The notes below the pieces were generated by a model. The model ran no database searches. It was given only the letters and a program-made list of their open reading frames with translations, and was not told where the DNA came from. 64,000 nucleotides of DNA from Neorhizobium galegae (lineage in GTDB: Bacteria; Pseudomonadota; Alphaproteobacteria; Rhizobiales; Rhizobiaceae), in NCBI RefSeq assembly GCF_017877055.1, contig NZ_JAGIPG010000002.1, forward strand, positions 992,001 to 1,056,000. Reading direction: 5' to 3'. This document shows positions 29,555 through 38,395 of the stretch, one piece after another (position 1 is the first letter of the stretch; each line of letters begins with the position of its first letter). Position numbers and translations under genes: made by a program.

Positions 29555-29986
29555 TCAGTCCAGGCCTGCCAAAACCGTCTCCAGCGCCCCGAAGAACCCC
29601 TGCCATCCGTGGCGGGCGCCGTTGTAGGCGAGCTTCTGCTCCGGGCGGAAGCCCGACTGCTCAACGCGCAGACTGGTTCCTGTGCTAGTCGGGGTGAGCG
29701 TCAGGGTCACCACGCTTTTCAGATTGTAGGCCGCATCGTCATGCGCATGGTCCCAGGTGTAGGAAAGCTTCCTGTAGAGTTCCACGGCCAGCACTTCGCA
29801 GTCCAGGACGCCACCCCACTCGCCGCGAAGATTGAAACGGTGACCCACGACCGGCTGGAAATCGTTCTTCATCAGCCATTCCTCGATCAGATGCTGTTGC
29901 GTGAGCGCGCGCCAGACCTTTTCCGCCGGGTGGGGAATCTCGCGTTCGACGACGACGGTGCGTGTTTCGGTCGAGGTCTCGTTCAT
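29555..29986 (-). CDS. SRPBCC family protein, AHSA1-like
   Basis: 143 aa. START/Bet v1-like hydrophobic-ligand fold of the AHSA1 group: VEREIPHPAEKVWRALTQQHLIEEWLM at the N-terminus and GWQGFFGALETVLAGL at the end. These often sit next to an ArsR regulator, as here: the ATG overlaps the ArsR stop (ATGA at 29983-29986). Ligand unknown. Confidence 0.9.
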   Translation of the reverse strand: MNETSTETRTVVVEREIPHPAEKVWRALTQQHLIEEWLMKNDFQPVVGHRFNLRGEWGGVLDCEVLAVELYRKLSYTWDHAHDDAAYNLKSVVTLTLTPTSTGTSLRVEQSGFRPEQKLAYNGARHGWQGFFGALETVLAGLD

Positions 29987-30306
29987 TGGTCCATCCTTTT
30001 AAGCAGGTCTTCGAGACGGTCGAAGCGATTTTGCCAGAACTCCGCCATCTGGCTCGTCCAGTCGACCAGCGGGGCGAGCGCGCCGAGCTGGGCGCTGTAA
30101 TGCGTCTGGCGGCCTTGGTGGCGGTCGCGCACCAGTCCGGCCCGCTTCAGCACGCCGAGATGTTTCGAGACGACCGGCTGAGAAACCCCGGCCTGTGCCG
30201 TCAACGCCCCGACCGTCTTCTCGCCTTCACGGCACAGCCGCTCGAAGATTGCCCGGCGCGTCGGGTCGGCGAGCGTTCTGAAGAGCACGTCGTGAGCGTT
30301 CGACAC
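29983..30306 (-). CDS. ArsR-family winged-helix regulator
   Basis: 107 aa. The HTH reads LFRTLADPTRRAIFERLCREGEKTVGALTAQAGVSQPVVSKHLGVLKRAGLV, without the metal-binding ELCVCDL motif, so it is of the non-metal ArsR branch that regulates SRPBCC operons. It is the first of five overlapping or closely spaced minus-strand genes and likely autoregulates from the palindrome at 30342-30357. Confidence 0.92.
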   Translation of the reverse strand: MSNAHDVLFRTLADPTRRAIFERLCREGEKTVGALTAQAGVSQPVVSKHLGVLKRAGLVRDRHQGRQTHYSAQLGALAPLVDWTSQMAEFWQNRFDRLEDLLKRMDQ

Positions 30307-30341
30307 TTGGAATTCATACCTCGTTGGCTATGGATTTTCGT

Positions 30342-30357
30342 ATAGCTAGAGAGCTAT
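30342..30357 (-). promoter_or_regulatory. Candidate operator of the ArsR regulator
   Basis: ATAGCT-N4-AGCTAT, a perfect 6-4-6 inverted repeat 36-51 bases upstream of the ArsR start codon, in a promoter-like position. Inferred autoregulation only. Confidence 0.4.
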
Positions 30358-30600
30358 GAATGAGTCAAGTAGAAATGACGCCCATGGGCCGTATCCCTTG
30401 GCTCGGAATGGTCATGTTGGATTTGCCATGCCCTGATGGCTATGCATCGTGGTCGATCGTGCGGGCGCCGGGCTGGATCATGTCCTTCATATCCGGCAGT
30501 CCGCAGCCGCTCCGATATCAGATCAATAGTCCATAAAGTGGACTTGGCCAGTTTCCGGAACGGGATTAATCTGCCTTGGGGCATGCCGAGGAGATTGGCG

Positions 30601-31305
30601 ATGTTGGAAGTGACCGCGAGCTACGGCCAGTTCTGCCCGGTCGCAATGGCGGCGGAGATATTCTGCACCCGTTGGACACCGCTCGTCCTTCGCGAGCTTC
30701 TGTGTGGCAGCTGCCGTTTCAATGACCTCCGGCGCGGCGTGCCGCGCATGTCGCCGACCCTGCTTTCGAAACGGTTGAAGGAACTGGTCCAGGCCGGCAT
30801 CGTCGAAAACCGCAAGGCGGCCGATGGGGTAATGGAATATCACCTGACGCCGGCCGGCGAGGATCTGCGCGAGGTGGTGATGACCCTCGGCTTCTGGGGG
30901 CAGCATTGGGTCGAGACCCAGCATTCGCTTCAGAAACTCGATCCGTCGCTGCTGATGTGGGACATGCGCCGCCATCTCGATCCGACCCCGATGCCGTCCC
31001 GGCGTTGCACCGTCCTGTTTCTATATCCCGACCGGCCGCCCGCGCAGCAACGTTACTGGCTGGTCGTCGACGGCCGTGAAGTCGATGTCTGCTCCACCGA
31101 CCCCGGTTTCGAGATTGACCTCTACGTGACCTGTTCGCTGCGAACGATGACGGCGATCTGGATGGGTATCGCGACGGTGCGGGCTGAAACGGCGCAGGGA
31201 AGGTTGGAGCTCGACGGCGATCCGGAAATGGCAAGCGCCATGCAGCAATGGCTGGGTTTGAGCCCCTTCGCCCGCGAGCGCCCGAGGACGGGCAAGGCTG
31301 CATAA
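30601..31305 (+). CDS. HxlR-family transcriptional regulator with C-terminal domain
   Basis: 234 aa from the ATG at 30601 (GAGGAG seven bases upstream); an ATG 18 bp earlier is possible. The HxlR winged helix occupies residues 1-100: CPVAMAAEIFCTRWTPLVLRELLCGSCRFNDLRRGVPRMSPTLLSKRLKEL. A further ~130-residue domain (VLFLYPDRPP to AMQQWLGL) resembles an SCP2/sterol-carrier-like ligand domain, larger than a bare HxlR. The regulated gene is not evident from the neighbours. Confidence 0.85.
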   Translation: MLEVTASYGQFCPVAMAAEIFCTRWTPLVLRELLCGSCRFNDLRRGVPRMSPTLLSKRLKELVQAGIVENRKAADGVMEYHLTPAGEDLREVVMTLGFWGQHWVETQHSLQKLDPSLLMWDMRRHLDPTPMPSRRCTVLFLYPDRPPAQQRYWLVVDGREVDVCSTDPGFEIDLYVTCSLRTMTAIWMGIATVRAETAQGRLELDGDPEMASAMQQWLGLSPFARERPRTGKAA

Positions 31306-31376
31306 CCGTCGGAGAATGGAAAAGCGCAAAAGCTGCGGCGGGCTTCCTATGATCTCCCTCACATGATCGTCGAATT

Positions 31377-34289
31377 TCATGCCCGCTTGGTCAGCGGAAA
31401 ACGTTCTTTCAGAAGCCGGAGCACTGCGTCTCCCGGGGCCGGCGGGCCGAACAGATAGCTCTGGCCGAAATGGCAGCCCATCTTGGCGAGTTCCGCCGCA
31501 TCCTCGTCGGTCTCGACACCCTCCGCCACCACGGTCATTTCCAGCGCGCGGGCCATGGCGATCACCGAGCGCAGCAGGACAGCCCGCTTCTCCGTCGCAT
31601 TCCTGACCAGCGCCTTGTCGAGCTTGATCGTGTCGAACGGGAACTGCGTAAGGTAGGCGAGCGACGAATAGCCGGTGCCGAAATCGTCGAGCGCCAGGCT
31701 GAGGCCCGTCTGCTTGAGCTTGCCGAGCACCAGCCGCGCCTGTTCCGGGTTCTCCATCATCAGCGACTCGGTGAGCTCAAGCTTCAACTGGCTCGGATTG
31801 ACCTGGGTCTTCTGCAGCAGCGCGCGCACGTCGTTGTAGAGGTCGGCGTTGAGAAGCTGCGCGCTGGACAGGTTGACCGACACGAAGACCGGCAGGTCGC
31901 CGGCCTGTTGTTGCCAGACCATCAGGTCGGAGGCGGCACGGTCGATGGCGAACAGGCCGAGCGGGCCGATCAGGTCCGACATCTCGGCGATCGGTATGAA
32001 TTCCGAGGGCGGGATGCTGCCGCGCTTGGGATGATCCCAGCGCATCAGCGCCTCGAAGCCGGCAATCTCGCCATCCTTCAGGCTGATGATCGGCTGATAG
32101 GCAAGAAACAGTTCCTTGCGCTCGATGGCGCGGCGAAGGTCGGTCTCAATCTGCAGCTTGTCGGCTCCGGCGGCGCGAAAGGCGGGCCGGAAGGGTTCGA
32201 CACGGTTGCCGCCGGAGCGTTTCGCCCGGTACATGGCAAGTTCCGCGTCAGCGAGCATGCCGGAGGCACTTTCCTGCTGGTCGACCCAGGAGGACAGGCC
32301 GATCGAGGCGGTCAGGATGATTTCGCGATTGGCGAAGTTGATCGGCACCATGATCGCCTTGGAGACAGCGTCGGCAAAATCCGCCACCTTGGCCGGATCG
32401 CGCTCCGAGACGAGGATCAGTCCGAACTGGTCCCCGGCAAGCCGCGCCAGCGTGTCCTGCGGCTTCAGGAGCCGGCGCAGGCGACGGGTCAGCGCGATCA
32501 GGATATTGTCGCCGGCCGCAATGCCGAGTGAGTCGTTGACCTGCTTGTAGCGGTCGATGTCGATCGCCATGACGGTCGGCCGCACGGTGTCGCCGCCCGG
32601 CGCCAGCGTCAGGACCGATTGCAGCCGGTCGAGGAAGACCTGGCGGTTCGGCAGGCCGGTCAGGTTGTCGTGCAGCGCGTCCTGCAGCAGGCGTTCGACG
32701 GAATTCTTCTGTTCGGTCACATCGATGATCGTGCCGACGCAACGGATGATTTCGCCGTTCGAGCCAAGCACCGGCCGGGCGCGGATTTGCAGCCAGTGGA
32801 AATGCCCGTCCTCGGCGCGGATGCGGAATTCGTGGTTCAGACGGCCGCGGCGGTGTTCGAGCAGCACGTCCAGTGTCGCGCGAAATCGGTCGCGATCGTC
32901 GGGGTGCAGCCGCGGCACCCAGTTGCGCACCGGACCGTGCATGGCGCCGATATCGAGGCCGAGGCGGGTCGAGATGTCGGGCGTGGTGATGACGCGGTCG
33001 CGAGCCACGTCCCAGTCCCAGACGGTATCGCCGCTACCGGTCAGCGCCAGCGATTGCCGTTCGAGGTCGGAGAACAGGCCCTGCTGGTAGGCGCCGCCGG
33101 CAAAGGCGTGCTGCATGACCGTGAAGCCGATCAGGAGAACGATGAGGACCAGACCGCCGCCCAGCGCCGGCTGGATGATGTCGTTGTCGAGCTTGCCGGT
33201 CACCGTCAGCCAGCCGGCGAACAGCCAGACCAGGATCAGCGCCCAGGTCGGCACCAGCAGGATCGCGCGATCGTAGCGGTTGAAGCCGAGATAGATGATC
33301 AACAGGATGCCGACCGTGCCTGTCAACGCAAACGAGATGCGGGCAATGCCTGCCGCGACCGACGGATCGTAGATCGCCACGCCGCCGAGCAGCACCAGGC
33401 CGACCACCCAGGCCAGCGTCGCATAACCGAGATGCACATGCCAGCGGTTGAGGTTGAGGTAGGTGAACAGGAAGATGACCAGCGACGAAGCGAGCGCCAC
33501 TTCAGCCGCTGCGCGCCAGATGCGCTGGTCGCCGGACGTGACGGTGATCAGCTTGTCGAGGAAACCGAAATCGACGCAGATATAGGCGAGCACCGCCCAA
33601 GCAAGGGCGGCTGCCGCCGGCAGCATCGACGTGCCCTTGACGACGAAGAGAATGGTCAGAAACACCGCCAGCAGGCCGGCAATGCCAAGCACGATGCCGC
33701 GATAGAGCGTGAACGAGTTGACCGTGTCCTTGTAGGCATCCGGTTGCCAGAGGTAGATCTGCGGCAGCGACGGCGTCGCGAGTTCGGCGACGAATGTGAT
33801 GGTCGAACCGGGGTTCAGCGTGATCCGGAAAACATCGGCATCCGGGCTCGGTATCCGGTCGAGCGCAAAACCTTCCGAGGGCGTGATCGAGATGATGCGC
33901 TGCGAGCCGAGGTCCGGCCAGAACATTTTCGAGTTGGCGAGCCGGAAATGCGGCGCGACGATCACCCGTTCGAGCTGTTCTTCGGAAACGTTGGAGAGTG
34001 CAAAGACCGCCCAGTCGCCCTGGTGGCCGGGGGAGCTGGCGCGCACCTCGATGCGGCGGCGGATACCGTCCGCGCCGGCGGCGGTCGAGACCTGGAAGGC
34101 CTCGCCCTGGTTGACGTAGATATCGGTGGTTCTCGTGAGGTCGAGCGCCGTGTCGTCTCGCGAGATCTTGACCGGCTCCGCGGCGCGCGCACCGGGCGCC
34201 GCCGTCAGGAACATGGCGGCAGCAAGGAGAGCGATGATCGCCGGGAAAAAGCGGATCAGCGACGCAAGAGGCAGGGCAGGGGTTCTCAT
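31377..34289 (-). CDS. Membrane sensor with PAS, degenerate GGDEF and EAL domains
   Basis: 970 aa from the ATG at 34287-34289, which overlaps the upstream GNAT stop (ATGA). Signal peptide to about 37, periplasmic beta domain 38-190, seven transmembrane helices 193-395 (7TMR-DISM-like), PAS 410-530, GGDEF 540-700, EAL 715-960. The cyclase motif reads AGDQF (618-622) rather than GGDEF, so c-di-GMP synthesis is unlikely; the EAL motif (Glu746), ELTES (Glu838), DDFGTG (868-869) and EGVE (Glu923) are intact, so phosphodiesterase activity is expected. The frame stays open another 1.1 kb upstream across two other genes, but that part is not coding. Confidence 0.92.
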   Translation of the reverse strand: MRTPALPLASLIRFFPAIIALLAAAMFLTAAPGARAAEPVKISRDDTALDLTRTTDIYVNQGEAFQVSTAAGADGIRRRIEVRASSPGHQGDWAVFALSNVSEEQLERVIVAPHFRLANSKMFWPDLGSQRIISITPSEGFALDRIPSPDADVFRITLNPGSTITFVAELATPSLPQIYLWQPDAYKDTVNSFTLYRGIVLGIAGLLAVFLTILFVVKGTSMLPAAAALAWAVLAYICVDFGFLDKLITVTSGDQRIWRAAAEVALASSLVIFLFTYLNLNRWHVHLGYATLAWVVGLVLLGGVAIYDPSVAAGIARISFALTGTVGILLIIYLGFNRYDRAILLVPTWALILVWLFAGWLTVTGKLDNDIIQPALGGGLVLIVLLIGFTVMQHAFAGGAYQQGLFSDLERQSLALTGSGDTVWDWDVARDRVITTPDISTRLGLDIGAMHGPVRNWVPRLHPDDRDRFRATLDVLLEHRRGRLNHEFRIRAEDGHFHWLQIRARPVLGSNGEIIRCVGTIIDVTEQKNSVERLLQDALHDNLTGLPNRQVFLDRLQSVLTLAPGGDTVRPTVMAIDIDRYKQVNDSLGIAAGDNILIALTRRLRRLLKPQDTLARLAGDQFGLILVSERDPAKVADFADAVSKAIMVPINFANREIILTASIGLSSWVDQQESASGMLADAELAMYRAKRSGGNRVEPFRPAFRAAGADKLQIETDLRRAIERKELFLAYQPIISLKDGEIAGFEALMRWDHPKRGSIPPSEFIPIAEMSDLIGPLGLFAIDRAASDLMVWQQQAGDLPVFVSVNLSSAQLLNADLYNDVRALLQKTQVNPSQLKLELTESLMMENPEQARLVLGKLKQTGLSLALDDFGTGYSSLAYLTQFPFDTIKLDKALVRNATEKRAVLLRSVIAMARALEMTVVAEGVETDEDAAELAKMGCHFGQSYLFGPPAPGDAVLRLLKERFPLTKRA

Positions 34290-34897
34290 GGTTTCAGCAT
34301 CTTCCCGAACTCGCCGTCTTCCGGCAACCGGGAAAACATCAGGTGGTCGCGCCATTCGCCATTGATTTTGAGATACTTGCGCAAAAGACCTTCCTGCTCG
34401 AAGCCGGCTTTTTCCAAAAGCCGAACACTTTTCCAGTTCTCCGGAATACAGGCTGCCTCGATCCGGTGCAACTGAAGTCCGCCGTAGATATACGGGATAG
34501 CCACCTTCAATGCGGCCAACATATGGCCCTGGCCGGAATGTTTCTCGCCCATCCAGTAGCCGATCATGCAGCTCTGCGCTGCACCCCGCCGGATATAACC
34601 GATGGTCAGGCCCCCGAGCAGCACCTGGTCGTCGCGGCGGAAGAGGAGCAGCGGCACGGCAAGGCCCGAGGCATATTCCTGGCCGCTTCTGACGACACGC
34701 AGGCGGAACGCCCCCTCGGTCAGTTCGTCCGGCCGCCAGATCGGCTCCCAGGGTTGCAGGAAAGGGCGGCTTTCCGAGCGCAGCCGCTGCCACTGTTTGT
34801 AGTCCGAATAACGGGGAAGCCGGAGCAGGTGGTTCTCGCCATAAAGCTCTGGTGTGTCCGGCTGTCGCGACAGGAACCGAAACACCGACTTGTTCAT
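34286..34897 (-). CDS. GNAT acetyltransferase, RimJ/RimL-like
   Basis: 203 aa. Ribosomal-protein-alanine acetyltransferase-like: LLRLPRYSDYKQWQRLRSESRPFLQPWEP at the N-terminus and MIGYWMGEKHSGQGHMLAALKVAIPYIYGGLQLHRIEAACIPENWKSVRLLEKAGF (acetyl-CoA P-loop QGHM). It acetylates a protein or small amine; the target cannot be read. Overlaps the c-di-GMP gene by four bases. Confidence 0.9.
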   Translation of the reverse strand: MNKSVFRFLSRQPDTPELYGENHLLRLPRYSDYKQWQRLRSESRPFLQPWEPIWRPDELTEGAFRLRVVRSGQEYASGLAVPLLLFRRDDQVLLGGLTIGYIRRGAAQSCMIGYWMGEKHSGQGHMLAALKVAIPYIYGGLQLHRIEAACIPENWKSVRLLEKAGFEQEGLLRKYLKINGEWRDHLMFSRLPEDGEFGKMLKP

Positions 34898-34927
34898 ACT
34901 GGCGCTGCTCCGAGCAGGGCGGCCGGT

Positions 34928-36226
34928 TTAACCGGCAGCCTTCTTCGTTTGGATCCCCGGCGTGGCAAGCGCCGTGGTGATGTCGTTCAACGGTGCAAGC
35001 TGCTCGATCGGGCCGACCGCCGACAATGTCGGAACCGTATCGAAAAACAGCCGTCCGGCAAGGTCGGTGAGCCGCTCGGTGGTGATGCCCTCCAGCCGTT
35101 CCATCATTTCCGGGTTCGGGATCGGGCGCCCATAGAGCATCATCTGGCGGGCGATCTGACCGGCGCGGGCGGCCGGGCTCTCCTGGCCCATCAGAAGCTG
35201 GGCGCGGATCTGGGCGCGGGCACGGTCGATTTCCTGTTGGTCGATCGTCTCCGAGGACTTGCGCAGCTCGTCGATGATGACGGGCACCAGCGTCGGCAAC
35301 TCGTTGCCGCCGGTTGCCGCATGGATGCCGAAGATGCCGGTATCGGAAAAACCCCAGTGGAAGGCATAGACCGAATAACACAGGCCGCGACGTTCGCGCA
35401 CTTCCTGGAACAGGCGCGAGGACATGCCGCCGCCGAGGATGTTGGCGAGGATCTGCGAGCAGTAGAAGTCGCGCATGTGGTAGGCCTTGCCCTCGAAACC
35501 GAGCAGGACCTGCGCGTCCATGAGGTCGCGGGTTTCACGCACGTCGCCGCCGATATAGCGCGCGGCTTCGAGCACCGGCGGAGCGCTCGGGGTCATCGGC
35601 AGGCTGGCGAAGCGCTCCTCCACCTGCTTGACGAACGTCGCGTGGTCCACGGCGCCGGCGGCGACCACGAACATCCGGTCCGTCGTGTAATTGCGCGAAA
35701 GATAGTTGCGGATCTGCCCGGGCGTAAAACCCTTGACCGTATCCGGCGTGCCGAGGATCGGTCGGCCGAGCGTCTGGCCCCGATAGGCGACCTCGGAAAA
35801 CTTGTCGAACACCACGTCGTCGGGCGTGTCGTTGGCAGCCCCGATCTCCTGGAGGATGACGTGCTTTTCGCGACGCAGTTCTTCCTCGTCGAAAGCCGAT
35901 TCCGTCAGGATGTCGGCGAGGATATCGACCGCGAGCGGTACGTTGTCCCTGAGCACCCGGGCGTAATAGGAGGTGGTTTCGGTGGATGTTGCGGCATTGA
36001 GTTCGCCGCCGACATTCTCGATCTCTTCGGCGATGTCACGGGCGCTGCGGCGGGCGGTGCCCTTGAAGGCCATGTGCTCGAGGAGGTGGGCGATCCCATG
36101 TTCGTCATCGGTCTCGTTACGCGATCCGGACTTGATCCAGACACCCAGCGCAACGCTCTCCAGATGCGGCATGGTTTCGGTGACGACCGTCAACCCGGAG
36201 GCGAGCCGGGTGATTTCTACATTCAT
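34928..36226 (-). CDS. M16 family zinc peptidase (processing-peptidase-like)
   Basis: 432 aa. The inverted zinc motif HLLEH (47-51) is in HGIAHLLEHMAFKG, and the family features RDIAEEIENVGGELNAATSTETTSYY and GGGMSSRLFQEVRERRGLCYSVYAF are present. A mitochondrial processing-peptidase-like enzyme, normally about 430 aa. It follows thrC (33 bp) on the same strand, an order conserved in many rhizobia. Confidence 0.95.
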   Translation of the reverse strand: MNVEITRLASGLTVVTETMPHLESVALGVWIKSGSRNETDDEHGIAHLLEHMAFKGTARRSARDIAEEIENVGGELNAATSTETTSYYARVLRDNVPLAVDILADILTESAFDEEELRREKHVILQEIGAANDTPDDVVFDKFSEVAYRGQTLGRPILGTPDTVKGFTPGQIRNYLSRNYTTDRMFVVAAGAVDHATFVKQVEERFASLPMTPSAPPVLEAARYIGGDVRETRDLMDAQVLLGFEGKAYHMRDFYCSQILANILGGGMSSRLFQEVRERRGLCYSVYAFHWGFSDTGIFGIHAATGGNELPTLVPVIIDELRKSSETIDQQEIDRARAQIRAQLLMGQESPAARAGQIARQMMLYGRPIPNPEMMERLEGITTERLTDLAGRLFFDTVPTLSAVGPIEQLAPLNDITTALATPGIQTKKAAG

Positions 36227-36259
36227 GTTTACGTCTTTCCGGCGCCGCCGATACCTCTA

Positions 36260-37660
36260 TTACTTAGCGCGGGCATGCTGGCCGATGAAGGTTTCGACGG
36301 CCTTAAGCTCAGGCTCCAAGATATCGAAGCGCTCCTCCCTTTGCATAAGATCAGCAAGCCATGATGGAAGCGCCGGATCAATTCCGCAAGCGGATTTTAC
36401 CGAGGCCGGAAATTTGGCCGGGTGGGCGGTGGCGAGAGTGACCATCGGGCTTGCCGGTTTTGCATTCTTGCCTGCAACGAAAACGCCGGTCGCAGTGTGG
36501 GGATCGAGGAGGTATCCGGTCTCGGCAAGCGTCTCGCGGATCGTGGCGGCGACCTGCCGCTCCGTTGCCCGCCCCGCACGGAACTCGCGGCGGATCGCTT
36601 TGAGCGCGTCCGGCTTGATCTCGAAGCTGCCGGATTGCTTGAGGCCGGCCATTGCTGCGCGAACCGAGCCGGCATCGCGGCCATAGGCTTCGAACAGCAG
36701 CCGCTCGAAATTGGACGAGATCTGGATGTCCATCGACGGCGAGGTGGTCGCCTTGACGTCGCGCATCTCGTAGCGCCCGCTCTTCAGAGTCCGGGCGAGG
36801 ATGTCGTTGTCATTCGTGGCGATCACCAGCCGGTCGATCGGCAGGCCCATCTTCTTGGCCACATAACCGGCGAAGATATCGCCGAAATTGCCGGTCGGCA
36901 CCGTGAAGGAGATTTTCCGGTCCGGCCCGCCGAGCGAAACGGCGGCGGTGAAATAATAGACCACCTGCGCCATGATGCGCGCCCAGTTGATCGAGTTGAC
37001 GCCCGAGAGCCTGACCCGGTCGCGGAAGGCGACGTCGTTGAACATCTCCTTGACGATGTTCTGGCAGTCGTCGAAATTGCCTTTCAGCGCCAGCGCATGC
37101 ACGTTGGCGGCAGTGGAGGTGGTCATCTGCCGCTGCTGCACGGGCGAGACCTTGCCATGCGGGAAAAGGATGAAGATGTCGGTGCGCTCGCGGCCCGCGA
37201 ATGCGTCGATCGCCGCCCCGCCGGTATCGCCCGACGTGGCGCCGACGATGGTGGCCCGTTCGCCGCGCTCGGCCAGCACATAGTCCATCAGGCGGGCGAG
37301 CAGCTGCATCGCCACGTCCTTGAAGGCGAGCGTGGTGCCATGGAAGAGTTCGAGCACGAAGTCGTTCGGCCCGGTCTGCACCAGCGGCACGACGGCCGGA
37401 TGCCGGAACGTGGCATAGGCTTCCGTGATCATTCCCTTCAGCTTGTCAGCGGGGATTTCATCGCCGACGAAGTGCTTGAGGATCTCGAAGGCGACCTCCT
37501 GATAGGTCTTGCCGCGTAGCGCGCGGATCTCCTTCTTGGAGAGCGAAGGCCATTGACGTGGCACGTAAAGGCCGCCGTCGCGGGCAAGGCCCGCCATCAG
37601 CGCATCCCGGAATCCGAGCGGAGCGGCTTCGCCCCGGGTAGAAATATAGTCCACGACCAT
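36260..37660 (-). CDS. thrC: Threonine synthase
   Basis: 466 aa from the ATG at 37658-37660 (MVVDYISTRG, the normal rhizobial N-terminus; a TTG three codons upstream is unlikely). PLP enzyme converting O-phosphohomoserine to threonine. The PLP lysine is in HGTTLAFKDVAMQLLARLMDY and the phosphate cleft in VGATSGDTGGAAIDAF. It complements thrB elsewhere in the window. Confidence 0.97.
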   Translation of the reverse strand: MVVDYISTRGEAAPLGFRDALMAGLARDGGLYVPRQWPSLSKKEIRALRGKTYQEVAFEILKHFVGDEIPADKLKGMITEAYATFRHPAVVPLVQTGPNDFVLELFHGTTLAFKDVAMQLLARLMDYVLAERGERATIVGATSGDTGGAAIDAFAGRERTDIFILFPHGKVSPVQQRQMTTSTAANVHALALKGNFDDCQNIVKEMFNDVAFRDRVRLSGVNSINWARIMAQVVYYFTAAVSLGGPDRKISFTVPTGNFGDIFAGYVAKKMGLPIDRLVIATNDNDILARTLKSGRYEMRDVKATTSPSMDIQISSNFERLLFEAYGRDAGSVRAAMAGLKQSGSFEIKPDALKAIRREFRAGRATERQVAATIRETLAETGYLLDPHTATGVFVAGKNAKPASPMVTLATAHPAKFPASVKSACGIDPALPSWLADLMQREERFDILEPELKAVETFIGQHARAK

Positions 37661-37789
37661 CAACCCCAATCGATTTTTATTCGCGCCGCTGATATAGACC
37701 AGGAAAATGGGCGGTGAAAGACCGGAAAGTGACGCTCCGGTTCGCCAGGTAAATGGCCCAGATATTGGGATGGAAGAGGGTTGAGTACG

Positions 37790-38359
37790 GTGTTTGCAAA
37801 GATTTCGCGTGGTCTTCTAGCGGTGTCGCTCGTGGCGGTTCTCGCAAGCTGCAATTCCTCGGCGCCGACAGAAGGGCTGACCCCGACCGCTACCGCCGCC
37901 CCCGCCGCTGAGGCGGCAACTCCCGTCGTGCAGGCATTCTGCCCGCCGGTCGTCATGCTGGAACAGACCGCCGTTCACCGCGCCTATGCCCGCGGCGGGG
38001 AGAACAAGCCGGAAAAACTGCTCTATCAGGCCTCGCTCGCCGACGCGACGCGCCAGTGCACCGCCAATGAGACGACGCTGACCATCAATGTCGTCGCGCA
38101 AGGACGTCTCGTCCAGGGCCCGGTCGGCGTTCCCGGCAAGGTCACCTTGCCGATCCTCGTCGAGGTGGTCGATGGCGACAGCGTCATCTATTCGCAGAAG
38201 GTGGCATTCCCGGTCGAGATGCCGGCCGGTGGCACCCAGTTCATCTTCAACAAGGCGGATGTGCAAATCCCGAACGCGCAAGGCGGCGCCTCGCGCTTCA
38301 CGCGCGTCCGCCTCGGCTTCGACACCGGCCCTGCAAAGAAGCCGGCCCGCCGGAGCTGA
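37790..38359 (+). CDS. Lipoprotein of unknown function
   Basis: About 189 aa. The N-terminus has a lipobox (VAVLASC), followed by a Thr/Ala/Pro-rich linker and a domain with AFCPPVVMLEQTAVHRAYARGGENKPEKLLYQASLADATRQC and a beta-sandwich-like second half (GKVTLPILVEVVDGDSVIYSQKVAFPVEM). I chose the GTG at 37790 because the GGAAGAGGG element lies 9 bases upstream; a TTG at 37781 abuts it. It is divergent from thrC. No named family recognised; anchored to the outer membrane by inference. Confidence 0.7.
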   Translation: MFAKISRGLLAVSLVAVLASCNSSAPTEGLTPTATAAPAAEAATPVVQAFCPPVVMLEQTAVHRAYARGGENKPEKLLYQASLADATRQCTANETTLTINVVAQGRLVQGPVGVPGKVTLPILVEVVDGDSVIYSQKVAFPVEMPAGGTQFIFNKADVQIPNAQGGASRFTRVRLGFDTGPAKKPARRS

Positions 38360-38376
38360 TCGAGAAAGAACTGATC

Positions 38377-38395
38377 GGGGCGCTTAGAGCGCCCC
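38377..38395. terminator. Hairpin at the convergent lipoprotein/HAD junction
   Basis: GGGGCGCT-TAG-AGCGCCCC, an 8-bp stem with a 3-base loop, covering the HAD stop codon. No clear T-tract, so the terminator role is tentative. Confidence 0.35.

Noticed and set aside
34290-35381. N-terminal extension of the c-di-GMP protein (364 codons upstream of 34289)
   Set aside because: It overlaps the GNAT and M16 genes in the same strand but another frame, and is Arg/Pro-rich. The ATG at 34289 gives a clean signal peptide.
32619-36364. Long plus-strand open frames (618 and 673 codons) opposite the GGDEF-EAL, GNAT and M16 genes
   Set aside because: They are antisense to well-supported genes and show no family motif.
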